A stretch of 64,000 nt of DNA from Siphonobacter sp. SORGH_AS_0500 (GCF_002838835.1 NZ_NHPP01000008.1:186001-250000), one strand, 5' to 3'. Shown: positions 34,914-43,554, numbered from the stretch's first letter. A program made the numbers and translations. The notes: a model not told the origin generated them from the sequence alone.

Positions 34914-34993
34914 TCAGATCTAACCTTTCGGACGCTGGAACTAATTAAGACGTTCCGAGCAGCCAGTTAGCTGAATCTTTTCCGTACAAGCAG

Positions 34994-35025
34994 ATAAACA
35001 CTCCTCCTCGGGGTGTTTATTTTTT
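34994..35025 (+). terminator. Terminator without an upstream gene
   Basis: ATAAACACTCC/GGGGTGTTTAT stem of 11 bp with one G-U, small loop, then seven T. It lies after the GNAT pseudogene and upstream of the plus-strand gene at 35123. Confidence 0.78.
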
Positions 35026-35122
35026 CTGATCAGTGGCAGGTACCTTTCTGAAATAGTTTTTTTATTGCCACTTTAGAACCTGCATTAAACTACTGCTATG
35101 GCGATTAACGTAACAATTGATT

Positions 35123-35443
35123 ATGCAACAGAAAAAGAGGCCAGAAGAACGAACTTGGTTAGAGCCTTGGGGGGAGATCCCAACAAGCCAAAGGGATTCT
35201 TTTTTACTTCAATTAAATAAGGAAATTACTCAGCGACACCCACTGTTTGGAAGACACCTTGAACTTATTGGGAGAAGCTTTGCTAATGATGATCTATTAG
35301 TTGTGGTAGATACTAGCGAGTGGGTAGTAGTGCATTTGACTTGGTTAGGATCTGGAGATAGCCGTTTCCCCTTATTCGAGTCTTTTGATACTTGGTCCGG
35401 ATTTGTCAATAATAAAATGGCAGTCGATAACGAAGGTTTTTAA
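35123..35443 (+). CDS. Hypothetical protein (cassette gene)
   Basis: A 106-residue soluble protein starting MQQKKRPEERTWLEPWGEIP; a TTG at 35117 would add two residues. The C-terminal half (GRSFANDDLLVVVDTSEWVVVHLTWLG) has the look of a small alpha/beta protein. I do not know a named family; it recalls orphan genes annotated in toxin-immunity neighbourhoods. It converges on the CDI-immunity-like gene, ends 11 bases apart. Confidence 0.6.
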   Translation: MQQKKRPEERTWLEPWGEIPTSQRDSFLLQLNKEITQRHPLFGRHLELIGRSFANDDLLVVVDTSEWVVVHLTWLGSGDSRFPLFESFDTWSGFVNNKMAVDNEGF

Positions 35444-35454
35444 CATAAAATCAC

Positions 35455-35883
35455 TTATACAAAAGAAATAGCTCTCAGTTTAGGCAAGCTCTGATAGACG
35501 TTTTCTAGTACTGCTTTTGGGGCATCACTAGTAGCAAGAGAAGTAAGGCTTTTCTCAAGTAGGGTGGTAAAGGTGGCCAGTTCGAGCGAATGATTACGCC
35601 AATAGGATGGACTAGTTTTCAATACACTTACCAATAGATCCCCCTCGTAAAAGTCGCCTTCTGCAAGAATATCGACTTTCAACTTGTCTAGAGCTAAGGG
35701 AATCAGCCAAGTTAGACCAATGTTCTGGCCAATCATAATCCTTAAATCTTCAGTCGAGTAATTTTGTAGTTTCTTGTCCCTCAATTTATAGCAGGTTGCT
35801 ATTAAAGAGGATTCAAATTCAGTTGAATGAAAAGGTTCACTCGACTCCAACTCATTTATCGACTTTTCTAAGAAACTGATCAT
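35455..35883 (-). CDS. Contact-dependent growth inhibition immunity-like protein (CdiI family)
   Basis: A 142-residue helical protein carrying the pattern I associate with CDI system immunity proteins: LRDKKLQNYSTEDLRIMIGQ, NIGLTWLIPLALDKLKVDIL and GDFYEGDLLVSVLKTSPSYW (edLR.mIgQ.igl..LiPlAl..L...gdfY.GDLL). Such proteins neutralise a cognate CdiA-CT toxin delivered by a competitor. No CdiA, CdiB or toxin gene is present here, so it is an orphan immunity gene. It is the clearest immunity call in the accessory array. Family assignment is from memory of the motif order. Confidence 0.7.
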   Translation of the reverse strand: MISFLEKSINELESSEPFHSTEFESSLIATCYKLRDKKLQNYSTEDLRIMIGQNIGLTWLIPLALDKLKVDILAEGDFYEGDLLVSVLKTSPSYWRNHSLELATFTTLLEKSLTSLATSDAPKAVLENVYQSLPKLRAISFV

Positions 35884-36239
35884 ATTTAGAAAGTGCTTGC
35901 ATCTTTGTTAGCTCACATAACATAACCGCAGTTATAGAACAACCTTTTAGAAAGTATAATGCCATAGGTGGTATAGGCTGCAATATAGCTTGCTAATGAA
36001 CTATTCAGAAGATTGAGCTATACGTTCCCCTAGCATTTTCGTATCAATTTATAGCATACCTCATCCGAGCGAACGAGATCAAACTTAAATTTATGCAAAG
36101 GCATTTCGTGATACAGTACTTCTACCTTTAAACCCGCTTTATATTTCTATGAGATAGGAGGGACCATATACGTAGTAGCTGATAATATCAGTGACTTCAT
36201 GCTATCTTTGCTTGAGTCCGTTGTCCACCGTTAACCTCT
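35884..36239. other. Spacer without recognised features
   Basis: About 355 AT-rich bases upstream of divergently arranged genes (35883 minus, 36240 plus). Nothing coding or strongly structured was recognised; promoters are expected. Confidence 0.4.
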
Positions 36240-37439
36240 ATGAAACCTTTTTCTAGTGTAATCATCCTACTTACCTTTTACTTCATTACTAGTGCCTGTA
36301 AAAAGGGAAATCTACCTGTTCCTACACCAGAACTTATCGGCACCAATACATCTGTATTTATCTCTGATCTAGAGGGAAGGTTATACTCGTTTAATGCTCA
36401 GACTGGAGATATTCTTTGGGAAAAACAAGTAGAGGGAACCATGATTGAAGGTCCAGCAGCTTCAAATGGGCTCCTGTACACTAATAATAATGGTCGTGAG
36501 ATCCAGGCTCATGATATGAAAACAGGAGAGATCGTTTGGAAAACATCATTTGCTAGGCCAGGCCTTGGGGTATATAAATTTGCCTCTGCTGAAGGGGTAT
36601 TGTGTTCGGCAGGCGAGGACTTCATTGTAGGTCTGGATGCCAGAACAGGCCAAAAGAAATGGGAGATGAAACCTTCGGTTGTCCTTAAAGATACACCTAA
36701 TTCAAAAGCGTATATACTTCGTGCCTATGATGGACTCATTTATGGCACCACCTATACTAGCATATTTTGTATAGAACCGGCTTCCGGGCAGGTTCAATGG
36801 CAGACCTATGTAAGCCCTCAGTTTGGCTTAACCTTTTGTTTTAAGAATAGTAGCCTGTATACTTTTGTTACTGAAGTTGACCAGAGCCGAACTACTGAAA
36901 CCGCTATAAGTTATAATGAAAGGTTAATCCAGATTGATGCCAAAACAGGTAAGGCAAAATGGGATAAACAGGTCAGTTCAAATAATTCCTCTTCTAGCCT
37001 TGTGAGTTCATATGTGGTCGGAGCTACCTCAAATACTATTGTGATTTCAAGCCATCAAAACTACGCCATGTACTCGCGAGGGCTTTCCATAAAAGATGGC
37101 AAGCAAAGATGGAAAATGGAGTTTGCAAGATCCAATTCTCCCGTAGCTATTCATAACGATTTTCTTTATTGGAGTAGCCTGGATGGTAGCTTGTACCAAA
37201 TCAACGGTGATGATGGATCGTATCAAGCCTTTTACAATACCAATGGAAGGGGCTATCCCTACCAACCCGTCTATGCCAATGGCACCCTCTTCCAGATCAG
37301 TACAGATCGGCACCTATATGCCATAGAAGAATCAACGGGAAAGGCGTTGTGGACGGTCCCCCTCAAAGGAGAAGTAGATAGGAATGCCAACCCTATTGTA
37401 CTCGATTCCAATCAAAGCCTATTTCCCAGTGATCGTTAG
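36240..37439 (+). CDS. PQQ-like beta-propeller lipoprotein
   Basis: A 399-residue lipoprotein (MKPFSSVIILLTFYFITSACKKG, lipobox TSAC). The mature chain is a series of PQQ-like blades with the A-x-x-G-x-x-x-W tryptophan-docking pattern: YSFNAQTGDILWEKQV, QAHDMKTGEIVWKTSF, VGLDARTGQKKWEMK, FCIEPASGQVQWQTY, IQIDAKTGKAKWDKQ, LSIKDGKQRWKMEF and YAIEESTGKALWTVPL. Seven or eight blades are expected. It resembles BamB-type propellers but there is no Bam gene nearby; a periplasmic scaffold role is possible. It lacks visible quinoprotein catalytic residues. Confidence 0.85.
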   Translation: MKPFSSVIILLTFYFITSACKKGNLPVPTPELIGTNTSVFISDLEGRLYSFNAQTGDILWEKQVEGTMIEGPAASNGLLYTNNNGREIQAHDMKTGEIVWKTSFARPGLGVYKFASAEGVLCSAGEDFIVGLDARTGQKKWEMKPSVVLKDTPNSKAYILRAYDGLIYGTTYTSIFCIEPASGQVQWQTYVSPQFGLTFCFKNSSLYTFVTEVDQSRTTETAISYNERLIQIDAKTGKAKWDKQVSSNNSSSSLVSSYVVGATSNTIVISSHQNYAMYSRGLSIKDGKQRWKMEFARSNSPVAIHNDFLYWSSLDGSLYQINGDDGSYQAFYNTNGRGYPYQPVYANGTLFQISTDRHLYAIEESTGKALWTVPLKGEVDRNANPIVLDSNQSLFPSDR

Positions 37440-37762
37440 CTCTGTTTCCTAGCTAGCATTACACAGTTACACATTGACACTCTTAAAAAATAGCTATCGC
37501 CTGATAATGAGGCAAATATCCTTTGGGGTGCAACGTCTTACGAGGAGTGCCGACAAAACTGGCGAGACCCAAGAGTGACGCAAGTGCTGAAAGTGAGGCT
37601 CAAACAAAATCTTTTTTCAGGCGAGTGATAACCTTAAAGGCTGTTTTACAATAGAATAGACATAGAGCAATTGAGCGAACAGCAGTTATAGTTCAATCAA
37701 AACTTAGTTTATTGCTAAAATGAATTAACCGTAAAACAGTACCTTAACCCTACACCGCCGCT
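37440..37762. other. Spacer without recognised features
   Basis: About 320 bases. A short frame from 37507 (20 codons) is not convincing. No strong hairpin seen. Confidence 0.35.
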
Positions 37763-38887
37763 ATGGACTTCAAAGACCAGGTTCGCCAACTCAGCGAACG
37801 CGTATCTCAGTTAAAAGATAACATCCACACCGAGGAGGCTACCAAGAATGCCTTCATTATGCCTTTTCTTCAAGTCCTCGGCTACGATGTATTTAATCCG
37901 CTGGAAGTCGTTCCCGAGTTCATCTGTGACATTGGTATCAAGAAAGGAGAGAAGATTGACTACGCTATCTTTAAAGAAGGACATCCGGTTATCCTAGTTG
38001 AATGCAAACACTGGAAACAGTCGTTGGACATTCATGATGGGCAGCTACTTCGTTACTTCCACGTCTCCAAGGCTAAGTTCTCTATCCTCACGAACGGGCT
38101 AATCTTTCGCTTCTACACGGATCTAGTGGATGCTAACAAGATGGATGAGAAGCCGTTCTTTGAATTCAATCTGGAAGCCATCAAAGACGGACAGATTGAA
38201 AAGCTAAAGGAGTTTCATAAGTCAAGCTTTGACGTCAATAGCGTCTATCAGTCAGCGTTTGAATCCAAGAACTCCAATGAGCTACGAACGTTGCTTCAAA
38301 AGGAATTCAATGACCCAGGTGATGAGTTTACCAAACATTTTGTCAAGCAGGTGTATCCCACAGCTGTTACCGCAAAGGTACTGGAGTACTATAAGCCTCT
38401 GTTAAAGCGAACCATTGCTAACTTCATTAACGATACGCTAAACGACCGATTGAAGCTCGCGATTACCAATGATGACTCTTTGTCCTCATCGTCTGTGGTA
38501 GAGTCTACAAATGCGTCTAATGAGACTGTAGCTTTGCCCTCAGTACCAACTCAGGCCGATAAAGAGAAAGCGGAGATTGTTACCACAGAGGAGGAACTGG
38601 AAGGCTTCTATATTGTTCGGTCCATCCTTCGAACGAAGGTGCCTGCAGCTCGGATTACGCATCGTGATGCACTTTCCTACTTTGCCATCTTCCTGGACGA
38701 TAACAACCGTCGACCCATCTGTCGATTGTATTTGAATGCTCAGACGAAAAAGTATCTGGGAACATTTGATGCAGCTAAGAAGGAAACGAAGGTGGAGATT
38801 AAGTCGTTGGATGACATTTACAACTATGCAGCGGAACTAGAGGCTGTAGTAGGAGTGTATGCCAGTAGCAAAGTGAAGGAAGAGTAG
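37763..38887 (+). CDS. Type I restriction HsdR N-terminal-like nuclease domain protein
   Basis: A 374-residue protein. The N-terminal domain (about 1-175) matches the HsdR_N-like PD-(D/E)xK family: EEATKNAFIMPFLQVLGYDVFNP, then GEKIDYAIFKEGHPVILVECKHW, with Asp and the E-C-K catalytic signature, and QLLRYFHVSKAKFSILTNG. The C-terminal part includes an FYIVRSILRT..RITHRD.LSYFAIFLDDN region also seen in relatives. No HsdM or HsdS accompanies it, so it is a stand-alone nuclease, possibly a defence or repair protein. It is the last gene left of the tRNA fragment. Confidence 0.8.
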   Translation: MDFKDQVRQLSERVSQLKDNIHTEEATKNAFIMPFLQVLGYDVFNPLEVVPEFICDIGIKKGEKIDYAIFKEGHPVILVECKHWKQSLDIHDGQLLRYFHVSKAKFSILTNGLIFRFYTDLVDANKMDEKPFFEFNLEAIKDGQIEKLKEFHKSSFDVNSVYQSAFESKNSNELRTLLQKEFNDPGDEFTKHFVKQVYPTAVTAKVLEYYKPLLKRTIANFINDTLNDRLKLAITNDDSLSSSSVVESTNASNETVALPSVPTQADKEKAEIVTTEEELEGFYIVRSILRTKVPAARITHRDALSYFAIFLDDNNRRPICRLYLNAQTKKYLGTFDAAKKETKVEIKSLDDIYNYAAELEAVVGVYASSKVKEE

Positions 38888-38895
38888 CGTATATA

Positions 38896-38921
38896 GACTT
38901 TTGTCGGTTTAGTCAGTACCC
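38896..38921 (+). repeat. 26-bp imperfect direct repeat, copy 1
   Basis: GACTTTTGTCGGTTTAGTCAGTACCC, two mismatches from copy 2 at 39014-39039 (118 bases apart). Lies immediately outside the tRNA fragment; possibly recombinase arm sites or remains of an earlier insertion. (First 20 and last 6 bases are one contiguous unit.). Confidence 0.7.
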
Positions 38922-39013
38922 TTTTAGGACTTAAACGCAAAAATCTAAAGCATCTGGCAACAACCGCTGGGTGCTTTTTGCATATATAGGTTTTTCTCCA
39001 ACTTCGGAAAAAC

Positions 39014-39039
39014 GACTTTTGTCAGTTTAGTCGGTACCC
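39014..39039 (+). repeat. 26-bp imperfect direct repeat, copy 2
   Basis: Second copy of the repeat starting GACTTTTGTCAGTTTAG and ending TCGGTACCC. It is followed by CTTCGGTAC. Confidence 0.7.
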
Positions 39040-39145
39040 CTTCGGTACATTTTGACTAAAATTCAAAGGCTCCAAACCTCTTCAAGAAAGAGCCTCAGGG
39101 TACCTCATCACTGAATATGTTGGCTTGTTTGTTGGCTCATCAAGC

Positions 39146-39178
39146 AAAAAAGCACCTAGCAAATGAATGCTAAGTGCC
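39146..39178 (-). terminator. tRNA terminator on the minus strand
   Basis: AGCACCTAGCA/TGCTAAGTGCC stem (nine of eleven pairs) followed on the minus strand by six T. It lies just downstream of the tRNA fragment 3' end, as expected for the native tRNA transcript. Confidence 0.7.
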
Positions 39179-39190
39179 TGATTATGAGGG

Positions 39191-39237
39191 TGGGCCCTGT
39201 AGGTTTCGAACCTACGACCAATTGATTATGAGTCAAT
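39191..39237 (-). other. tRNA (CAU anticodon) 3'-half fragment, probable att site
   Basis: The minus strand reads a complete anticodon arm (ATTGA-CTCATAA-TCAAT, anticodon CAT), variable loop, T arm (GTAGG-TTCGAAA-CCTAC) and acceptor strand AGGGCCC with discriminator A. The D arm and the GGGCCCT acceptor 5' strand are missing: the sequence beyond 39238 does not fit. Such 3'-half copies arise when a tyrosine integrase inserts an element into a tRNA gene; the integrase gene follows at 39432. Geometry predicts the intact tRNA at the right end of the element, which was not found before 64000. CAU could be Met, fMet or Ile2. Confidence 0.75.
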
Positions 39238-39431
39238 AGTTATCGCTTTCCCAGTGAATCCTACTATTTCCCTGTGTTGCTATAAAAGCACTGAATATCA
39301 GTATTGTAAATAAATTGTTTCCCCGTTCATTCTCATTGATAGCTGATTAATTCTTAGATTTGTTGGTGAGTTTGCTGGTGAGTTATGGGATTTTGAGAAT
39401 AATCTAACCAGCACGATCTAACCAACCATGT

Positions 39432-40796
39432 ATGAATACCACAAAAGCCGAAATCAAGCTTGCCTTTGATCCGTCATCGAATGGGAAGATTTCGGTGAAG
39501 CTTCGAGTCATCTTCCAGCGTGAGAACCGGAAATATTCTTTTCCAATCAAAGGCGGGGTGTTTCTAACCAAGGAAGACTTTGATAAGCTGGTTCGCTGCT
39601 ACGAAGGCGGCTATGGTAAATCTGCTGAGCGGATACGCCATATCTATGACTCGCTAGAGCCTTTCATCAAGAAGGCAAAAGAGGTAGTAGACAAGCTTCC
39701 CGTGTTCTCCTTCGACGTTTTTAAAGAAGCCTTTTATCGAACAGATTCCGTAGTCGAGGACTTCGATAAAACGGACCTCTTACTAGCCATATCCAGAAAA
39801 GCCGATTCTATGCGTAAGCAGGGACGGGTAGGCAATGCTACTGCCTATGACGCCGCAGGAAGATCGTTGGCTCGCTACGTTAGCTCTCTATCTAAAGCGG
39901 ATCGTCAAGACTTAGGGCTGGCTGCTTTGCCAAAGAAGGCCGCTTCTCCTGTCATTACGCTGACTTACAAAGAAGTTACGCCTGAACTATTAGCCGACTA
40001 CGAAGGCTGGATGAAACGGTACGGCAAAAGCTCTCAAAGTCCTTCTGGCAAGCCTAGCCCAGCCTCTTCTACGACTATTGGCATCTACCTGCGTCACGTA
40101 CGCTCGATGTTCAATGATGCTATTGACGACGGTATCATCTCCAAAGATGTGTATCCATTCGGCAAGAAGAGGTATGTGATTCCAGCGGGTAAGAACACGA
40201 AGAAGGCCCTGGATAAAGCAGACATCGATAAGATCATGGCTTATGAGTGTGCCCCTGGGATGGAACAACGGAGCCGTGACTTATGGGCGTTCTCTTACTA
40301 CAGCAATGGCATGAACTTCGCCGATATTCTTCACCTCCGCTGGAAGGACATCGATAAGAAGAAAAATAAGATTGTATTCATTCGCAAGAAGACAGCCAGA
40401 ACCAGAAAGGCAGATCAGTTGAAGATTCAGGCAATGTTGTTTGAGGAAAGCTGGGCCATCATTAAGCGTTGGAAGAATACAGACAACCGGCCTGATGCCT
40501 ACGTATTCCCTTTTCTTGAAGAAACGATGGATGCTATACGCCAAAGAGCTATCATACGCCAGGTCATTAAAGTCACCAATAAGTACATGACCAAGATTGC
40601 CGAGGCAGTAGGGGTGGAGGGTGATGTAAAGACCTATGCAGCCCGGCATTCATTTGCCACGATCCTGCTTCGCTCAGAGGCTCCCATTGCCTTTATCTCA
40701 CAGTCACTAGGGCATGCGAACATCGCCACGACGGAAGCATATTTAGGTAGCTTTGATGACGAGAAAACCAAGAAGTATTTAGAAGCGTTAATGTAA
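39432..40796 (+). CDS. Tyrosine recombinase (phage-type integrase)
   Basis: A 454-residue site-specific integrase. N-terminal arm-binding/SAM-like part (about 1-230), including FKEAFYRTDSVVEDF and a core-binding helical domain. Catalytic part (about 255-454): SYYSNGMNFADILHLRWKDID at the place of the first Arg box (the usual Arg is not obvious, as in IntDOT-type Bacteroidota enzymes), AARHSFATILLR with the H-x-x-R pair, LGHANI and the nucleophile Tyr in TEAYLGSF. It lies 195 bases from the tRNA fragment and points into the element, the normal arrangement. First gene of the putative satellite. Confidence 0.92.
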   Translation: MNTTKAEIKLAFDPSSNGKISVKLRVIFQRENRKYSFPIKGGVFLTKEDFDKLVRCYEGGYGKSAERIRHIYDSLEPFIKKAKEVVDKLPVFSFDVFKEAFYRTDSVVEDFDKTDLLLAISRKADSMRKQGRVGNATAYDAAGRSLARYVSSLSKADRQDLGLAALPKKAASPVITLTYKEVTPELLADYEGWMKRYGKSSQSPSGKPSPASSTTIGIYLRHVRSMFNDAIDDGIISKDVYPFGKKRYVIPAGKNTKKALDKADIDKIMAYECAPGMEQRSRDLWAFSYYSNGMNFADILHLRWKDIDKKKNKIVFIRKKTARTRKADQLKIQAMLFEESWAIIKRWKNTDNRPDAYVFPFLEETMDAIRQRAIIRQVIKVTNKYMTKIAEAVGVEGDVKTYAARHSFATILLRSEAPIAFISQSLGHANIATTEAYLGSFDDEKTKKYLEALM

Positions 40797-40839
40797 CCCT
40801 TACGTAATTAGGGAACGTAACCGAGACAGATGCCATACA

Positions 40840-41580
40840 ATGAATCATGAACCCCTATATACTACGTTAAACCAACTAAAGGCGGAGTTTGATAGCTATC
40901 GACACCTGGATAACGAACGTATCCGCCAGGCCATTGAGCTAGAATATACCTACGAATCCAACCGAATCGAAGGCAATACGCTGACTCTGCGGGAAACGGA
41001 TCTGGTTATTAACGAAGGTATGACCATTGGTGGTAAACCTTTAAAAGACCATTTGGAGGCAATCAACCACCGCGATGCATTAGAGTTCATTAAAGACATT
41101 GCCCGTCGTGAGATACCAATCGATGAGCGGGTGTGTTTAGATATTCATGCGTTGATTCTTCGGGGAATCGATCCGAGAAATGCAGGGAAGTATCGGGATG
41201 TACCTGTATTAATCAGAGGAAGCAAGCATGTGCCTCCTGCGGCCTATGTCCTAGCAGAAGAAATGCAAAAACTTTGGAGTTGGTATGCAGAAGCTACGGG
41301 TCATCCCGTAGCCATTGCCGCCGAACTCCATGAAAGGCTGGTAACGGTCCATCCATTTATTGATGGCAATGGACGCACGGCCCGGCTGCTAATGAACCTG
41401 GTACTTATGCAACATGGATACCCGATTGCTATTTTGAAAGGTGATGTAGCTAGTCGTCTCCGCTATTATGATACGCTGGAACATGCTCAGACGACGGGCG
41501 ATAAAGGCCCATTTATCACACTAGTTGGGGAAACCGTACAAGAAACGCTAGAGCGGTTGATTAAAACACTGAAAGGCTAA
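40840..41580 (+). CDS. Fic-domain protein (probable AMP-transferase)
   Basis: A 246-residue class II Fic protein. The catalytic motif HPFIDGNGRTAR (His171-Arg182) is complete, and the N-terminal inhibitory helix motif SNRIEGN (40-46) is present, so activity should be self-inhibited. Fic enzymes transfer AMP, or sometimes other groups, to a target hydroxyl. The gene starts 43 bases after the integrase and ends with a terminator. In satellites the slot next to the integrase often carries defence cargo; a toxin, regulatory or phage-interference role is possible, but nothing here identifies the target. Confidence 0.9.
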   Translation: MNHEPLYTTLNQLKAEFDSYRHLDNERIRQAIELEYTYESNRIEGNTLTLRETDLVINEGMTIGGKPLKDHLEAINHRDALEFIKDIARREIPIDERVCLDIHALILRGIDPRNAGKYRDVPVLIRGSKHVPPAAYVLAEEMQKLWSWYAEATGHPVAIAAELHERLVTVHPFIDGNGRTARLLMNLVLMQHGYPIAILKGDVASRLRYYDTLEHAQTTGDKGPFITLVGETVQETLERLIKTLKG

Positions 41581-41588
41581 TAAAACAA

Positions 41589-41625
41589 AAGCACCCGGAG
41601 ACCGTGGTAAGTTGTCCGAGTGCTT
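41589..41625 (+). terminator. Hairpin after the Fic gene
   Basis: AAGCACCCGGA/TCCGAGTGCTT, 11 positions with one mismatch, loop of 15. T tract short (CTTGT), so strength is uncertain. Confidence 0.6.
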
Positions 41626-41641
41626 GTAACCCATAAAAACG

Positions 41642-43462
41642 ATGCAATTTAAGGATAATAAAGAAGTGTCTAAGGAATTTGTTGCTTCTCAAATAGACAT
41701 TGACAATACTTTAAGTGATGAGATATACGATTACCTAGAGGCATCAGAACGGAAGATGGAAGAGATTTATGAGATACTAAATCCTTCAATTGTCTATGAA
41801 AGACTTATCAATGAGGAAAATCCTATAACCTATGAAGAAGCAGTAGAAGTATTGGCTATTTGGGATCAAATAGATTACGAAAACAAGCTTAAAGTTTGGA
41901 AAGCTTTCCAATTTCCTCACACGGTTTATTGTTTAAATCATGTGGAGTTAAGCTTTTACCCTGCCATGGCTAGGGTAAAAGCCTCTGAAATAGATAATAG
42001 TAGGATCGACTTATTTACAATTCTTCCTACCAATGATGTTCATCGTGCCAGCTTCATCAGTTGGTGCTTAGATTTTCAGATAGGCTCCGACCCTGTGACA
42101 TCCATACCATCCAAAGAAGCATTTATAATGCAGGCTCGACGGCATCAAGAACCTATGCAATACATTAATGAAGTACGCCAAGTTATCGAAGATCGACTAG
42201 GCCATGCATATGATTTATATAGGTCCGTAAATGAAAAAATAAGAGACAACAACCCAAATGATCTTATTTTACAGCATTTTGAACTAAAAGAATGGCTTCT
42301 CTATATTGGTTATGACGATTCCAAGAGAGGCAATTGGCGAGCAGTTGAGCATTTAGATTGTAACTTCTTAAATATAGCTCCTTATCGGGTTTCCCATATA
42401 AGTGGTGCATTGAAAGGTTATCAGGCTGGACATTATGCTATGGAAGTCAGAACATTTATAAATGATTGCTCAGCCATATTGGATAGGAAAGAATCTAACC
42501 CTCTGCCTCAAGACGCTTTTGTTGATATTATTAACTCTTATACAGTGGCTGCCTTTGGTCTTAAAGGGTTATCTTCTTCAATTAGGAACATGGAATTTGC
42601 TTTGGCTCGCACTAGGGAACACAATCAAATTGAGGAAGAATATCGAGAGTATTATGAATGGGGATCACAATTAATAAGCGTTCCATTGAACTACAGGAGT
42701 AATGCGGTATTCTTCCATGAGTTAGTTACCAGGCAATACTTTGTGCATCTAAAATATCAACTATTAGATAAGTTCGCAGGGATTGCAGTGCCAATAGAGG
42801 TTATTAATCAAGAAATCAAGTTCATTGAGTCATTCATCTCTTTCTCTATTAATTACGATCCATCGAGATCAGTTATTGAAAACGGGAACAGCCCAGAAGA
42901 CAAAAGCGAGTTTGCGGAATATCAAAGACTTCGCTTAGGTTATTACACATATACAAAGCTAATACATAGCTATCCGGCCATTGGCGAGAAGCGTCCTGTA
43001 AATGTTGCCGTCTATGCAGTTTGTCATCATTATCTTAACTACTTGAAACATATTAAGGCTGAAAGAGAAGGGGAAAAGCCTTTAGAACCTATAGCAAGTC
43101 TATCCTCGTCACAAACTCTGCCGAAATTAGACGTTGAGTTAGGCGGATACAGTGAAATGGAAGGAATAGCGATGTTGTATGGCTATTTAGGTATAAATAT
43201 TACCCTAGAGGAAGCTAACTATATTGGAGAGTTATGTGATAAACAAGGAGGACAAGGTCTAATAAATAAGATAGTTAAATACTCACTCTCAAGGGAGAGG
43301 TATGGTCTGGGAAAAGAAGGAGAAAGGGGCTATAAGGCAAAGGCTAAGCGTTTTGACTGGGTAATTGAAAAGCTATCTGAAATGGGCCAGGGTAAAATCA
43401 AGAAAGTCGCCCAGGATGAAAAAAATAGATATATAGCTAATTATAGAGAGACCAACCCTTAA
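41642..43462 (+). CDS. Large uncharacterised protein of the satellite, possible cargo
   Basis: A 606-residue soluble protein I do not recognise. It is mainly helical, acidic in the N-terminal third (SDEIYDYLEASERKMEEIYEIL) and basic at the C-terminus (KAKAKRFDWVIEKLSEMGQGKIKKV). No signal peptide, membrane segment, Walker or nuclease motif was seen. AT-rich codon use differs from the integrase and Fic genes on its left, indicating a separate origin. It sits between the Fic gene and the excisionase-like gene, the usual accessory position of satellites and integrative elements. Confidence 0.7.
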   Translation: MQFKDNKEVSKEFVASQIDIDNTLSDEIYDYLEASERKMEEIYEILNPSIVYERLINEENPITYEEAVEVLAIWDQIDYENKLKVWKAFQFPHTVYCLNHVELSFYPAMARVKASEIDNSRIDLFTILPTNDVHRASFISWCLDFQIGSDPVTSIPSKEAFIMQARRHQEPMQYINEVRQVIEDRLGHAYDLYRSVNEKIRDNNPNDLILQHFELKEWLLYIGYDDSKRGNWRAVEHLDCNFLNIAPYRVSHISGALKGYQAGHYAMEVRTFINDCSAILDRKESNPLPQDAFVDIINSYTVAAFGLKGLSSSIRNMEFALARTREHNQIEEEYREYYEWGSQLISVPLNYRSNAVFFHELVTRQYFVHLKYQLLDKFAGIAVPIEVINQEIKFIESFISFSINYDPSRSVIENGNSPEDKSEFAEYQRLRLGYYTYTKLIHSYPAIGEKRPVNVAVYAVCHHYLNYLKHIKAEREGEKPLEPIASLSSSQTLPKLDVELGGYSEMEGIAMLYGYLGINITLEEANYIGELCDKQGGQGLINKIVKYSLSRERYGLGKEGERGYKAKAKRFDWVIEKLSEMGQGKIKKVAQDEKNRYIANYRETNP

Positions 43463-43507
43463 TAGCAGCTTATTTCAGTTTAAACTAGTTAAACTAGTTA
43501 GTGTTTC

Positions 43508-43554
43508 CTGTCATGAAACCTTTGTGTCATCATTAAACACAAAGGTCATGACAG
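43508..43554. promoter_or_regulatory. Large inverted repeat overlapping the start of the excisionase-like gene
   Basis: CTGTCATG-AA-ACCTTTGTGT (43508-43527) and ACACAAAGGT-CATGACAG (43537-43554) are perfect complements apart from a two-base bulge, 18 bp in total. The right arm contains the ATG at 43548. Just upstream AAACTAGTT is tandemly repeated. The element could be an operator for autoregulation or an RNA hairpin hiding the start codon. Confidence 0.7.

Larger units (their letters stand above)
34368..35122. other. Decayed duplicate of the GNAT locus and spacer
   Basis: About 750 bases containing repeat block E copy 2 (34453-34545), a degenerate copy of the GNAT 3' hairpin (34656-34708), a pseudogene piece of the GNAT C-terminus (34720-34913) and an isolated terminator (34994-35025). 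No intact gene. Confidence 0.65.
38888..39431. other. Left junction of the integrated element
   Basis: About 540 bases holding a pair of imperfect direct repeats (38896-38921 and 39014-39039), a minus-strand terminator (39146-39178), the 3' half of a tRNA gene (39191-39237) and the region upstream of the integrase. No protein gene. Confidence 0.6.

Noticed and set aside
37440-37762. Transposase remnant in the spacer
   Set aside because: No terminal inverted repeats, no direct target duplication and no transposase-like frame could be found.
39150-39300. A complete tRNA gene at the left junction
   Set aside because: Only the anticodon arm through the acceptor 3' strand fits. No D arm and no GGGCCCT 5' acceptor strand are present, so it is called a fragment.
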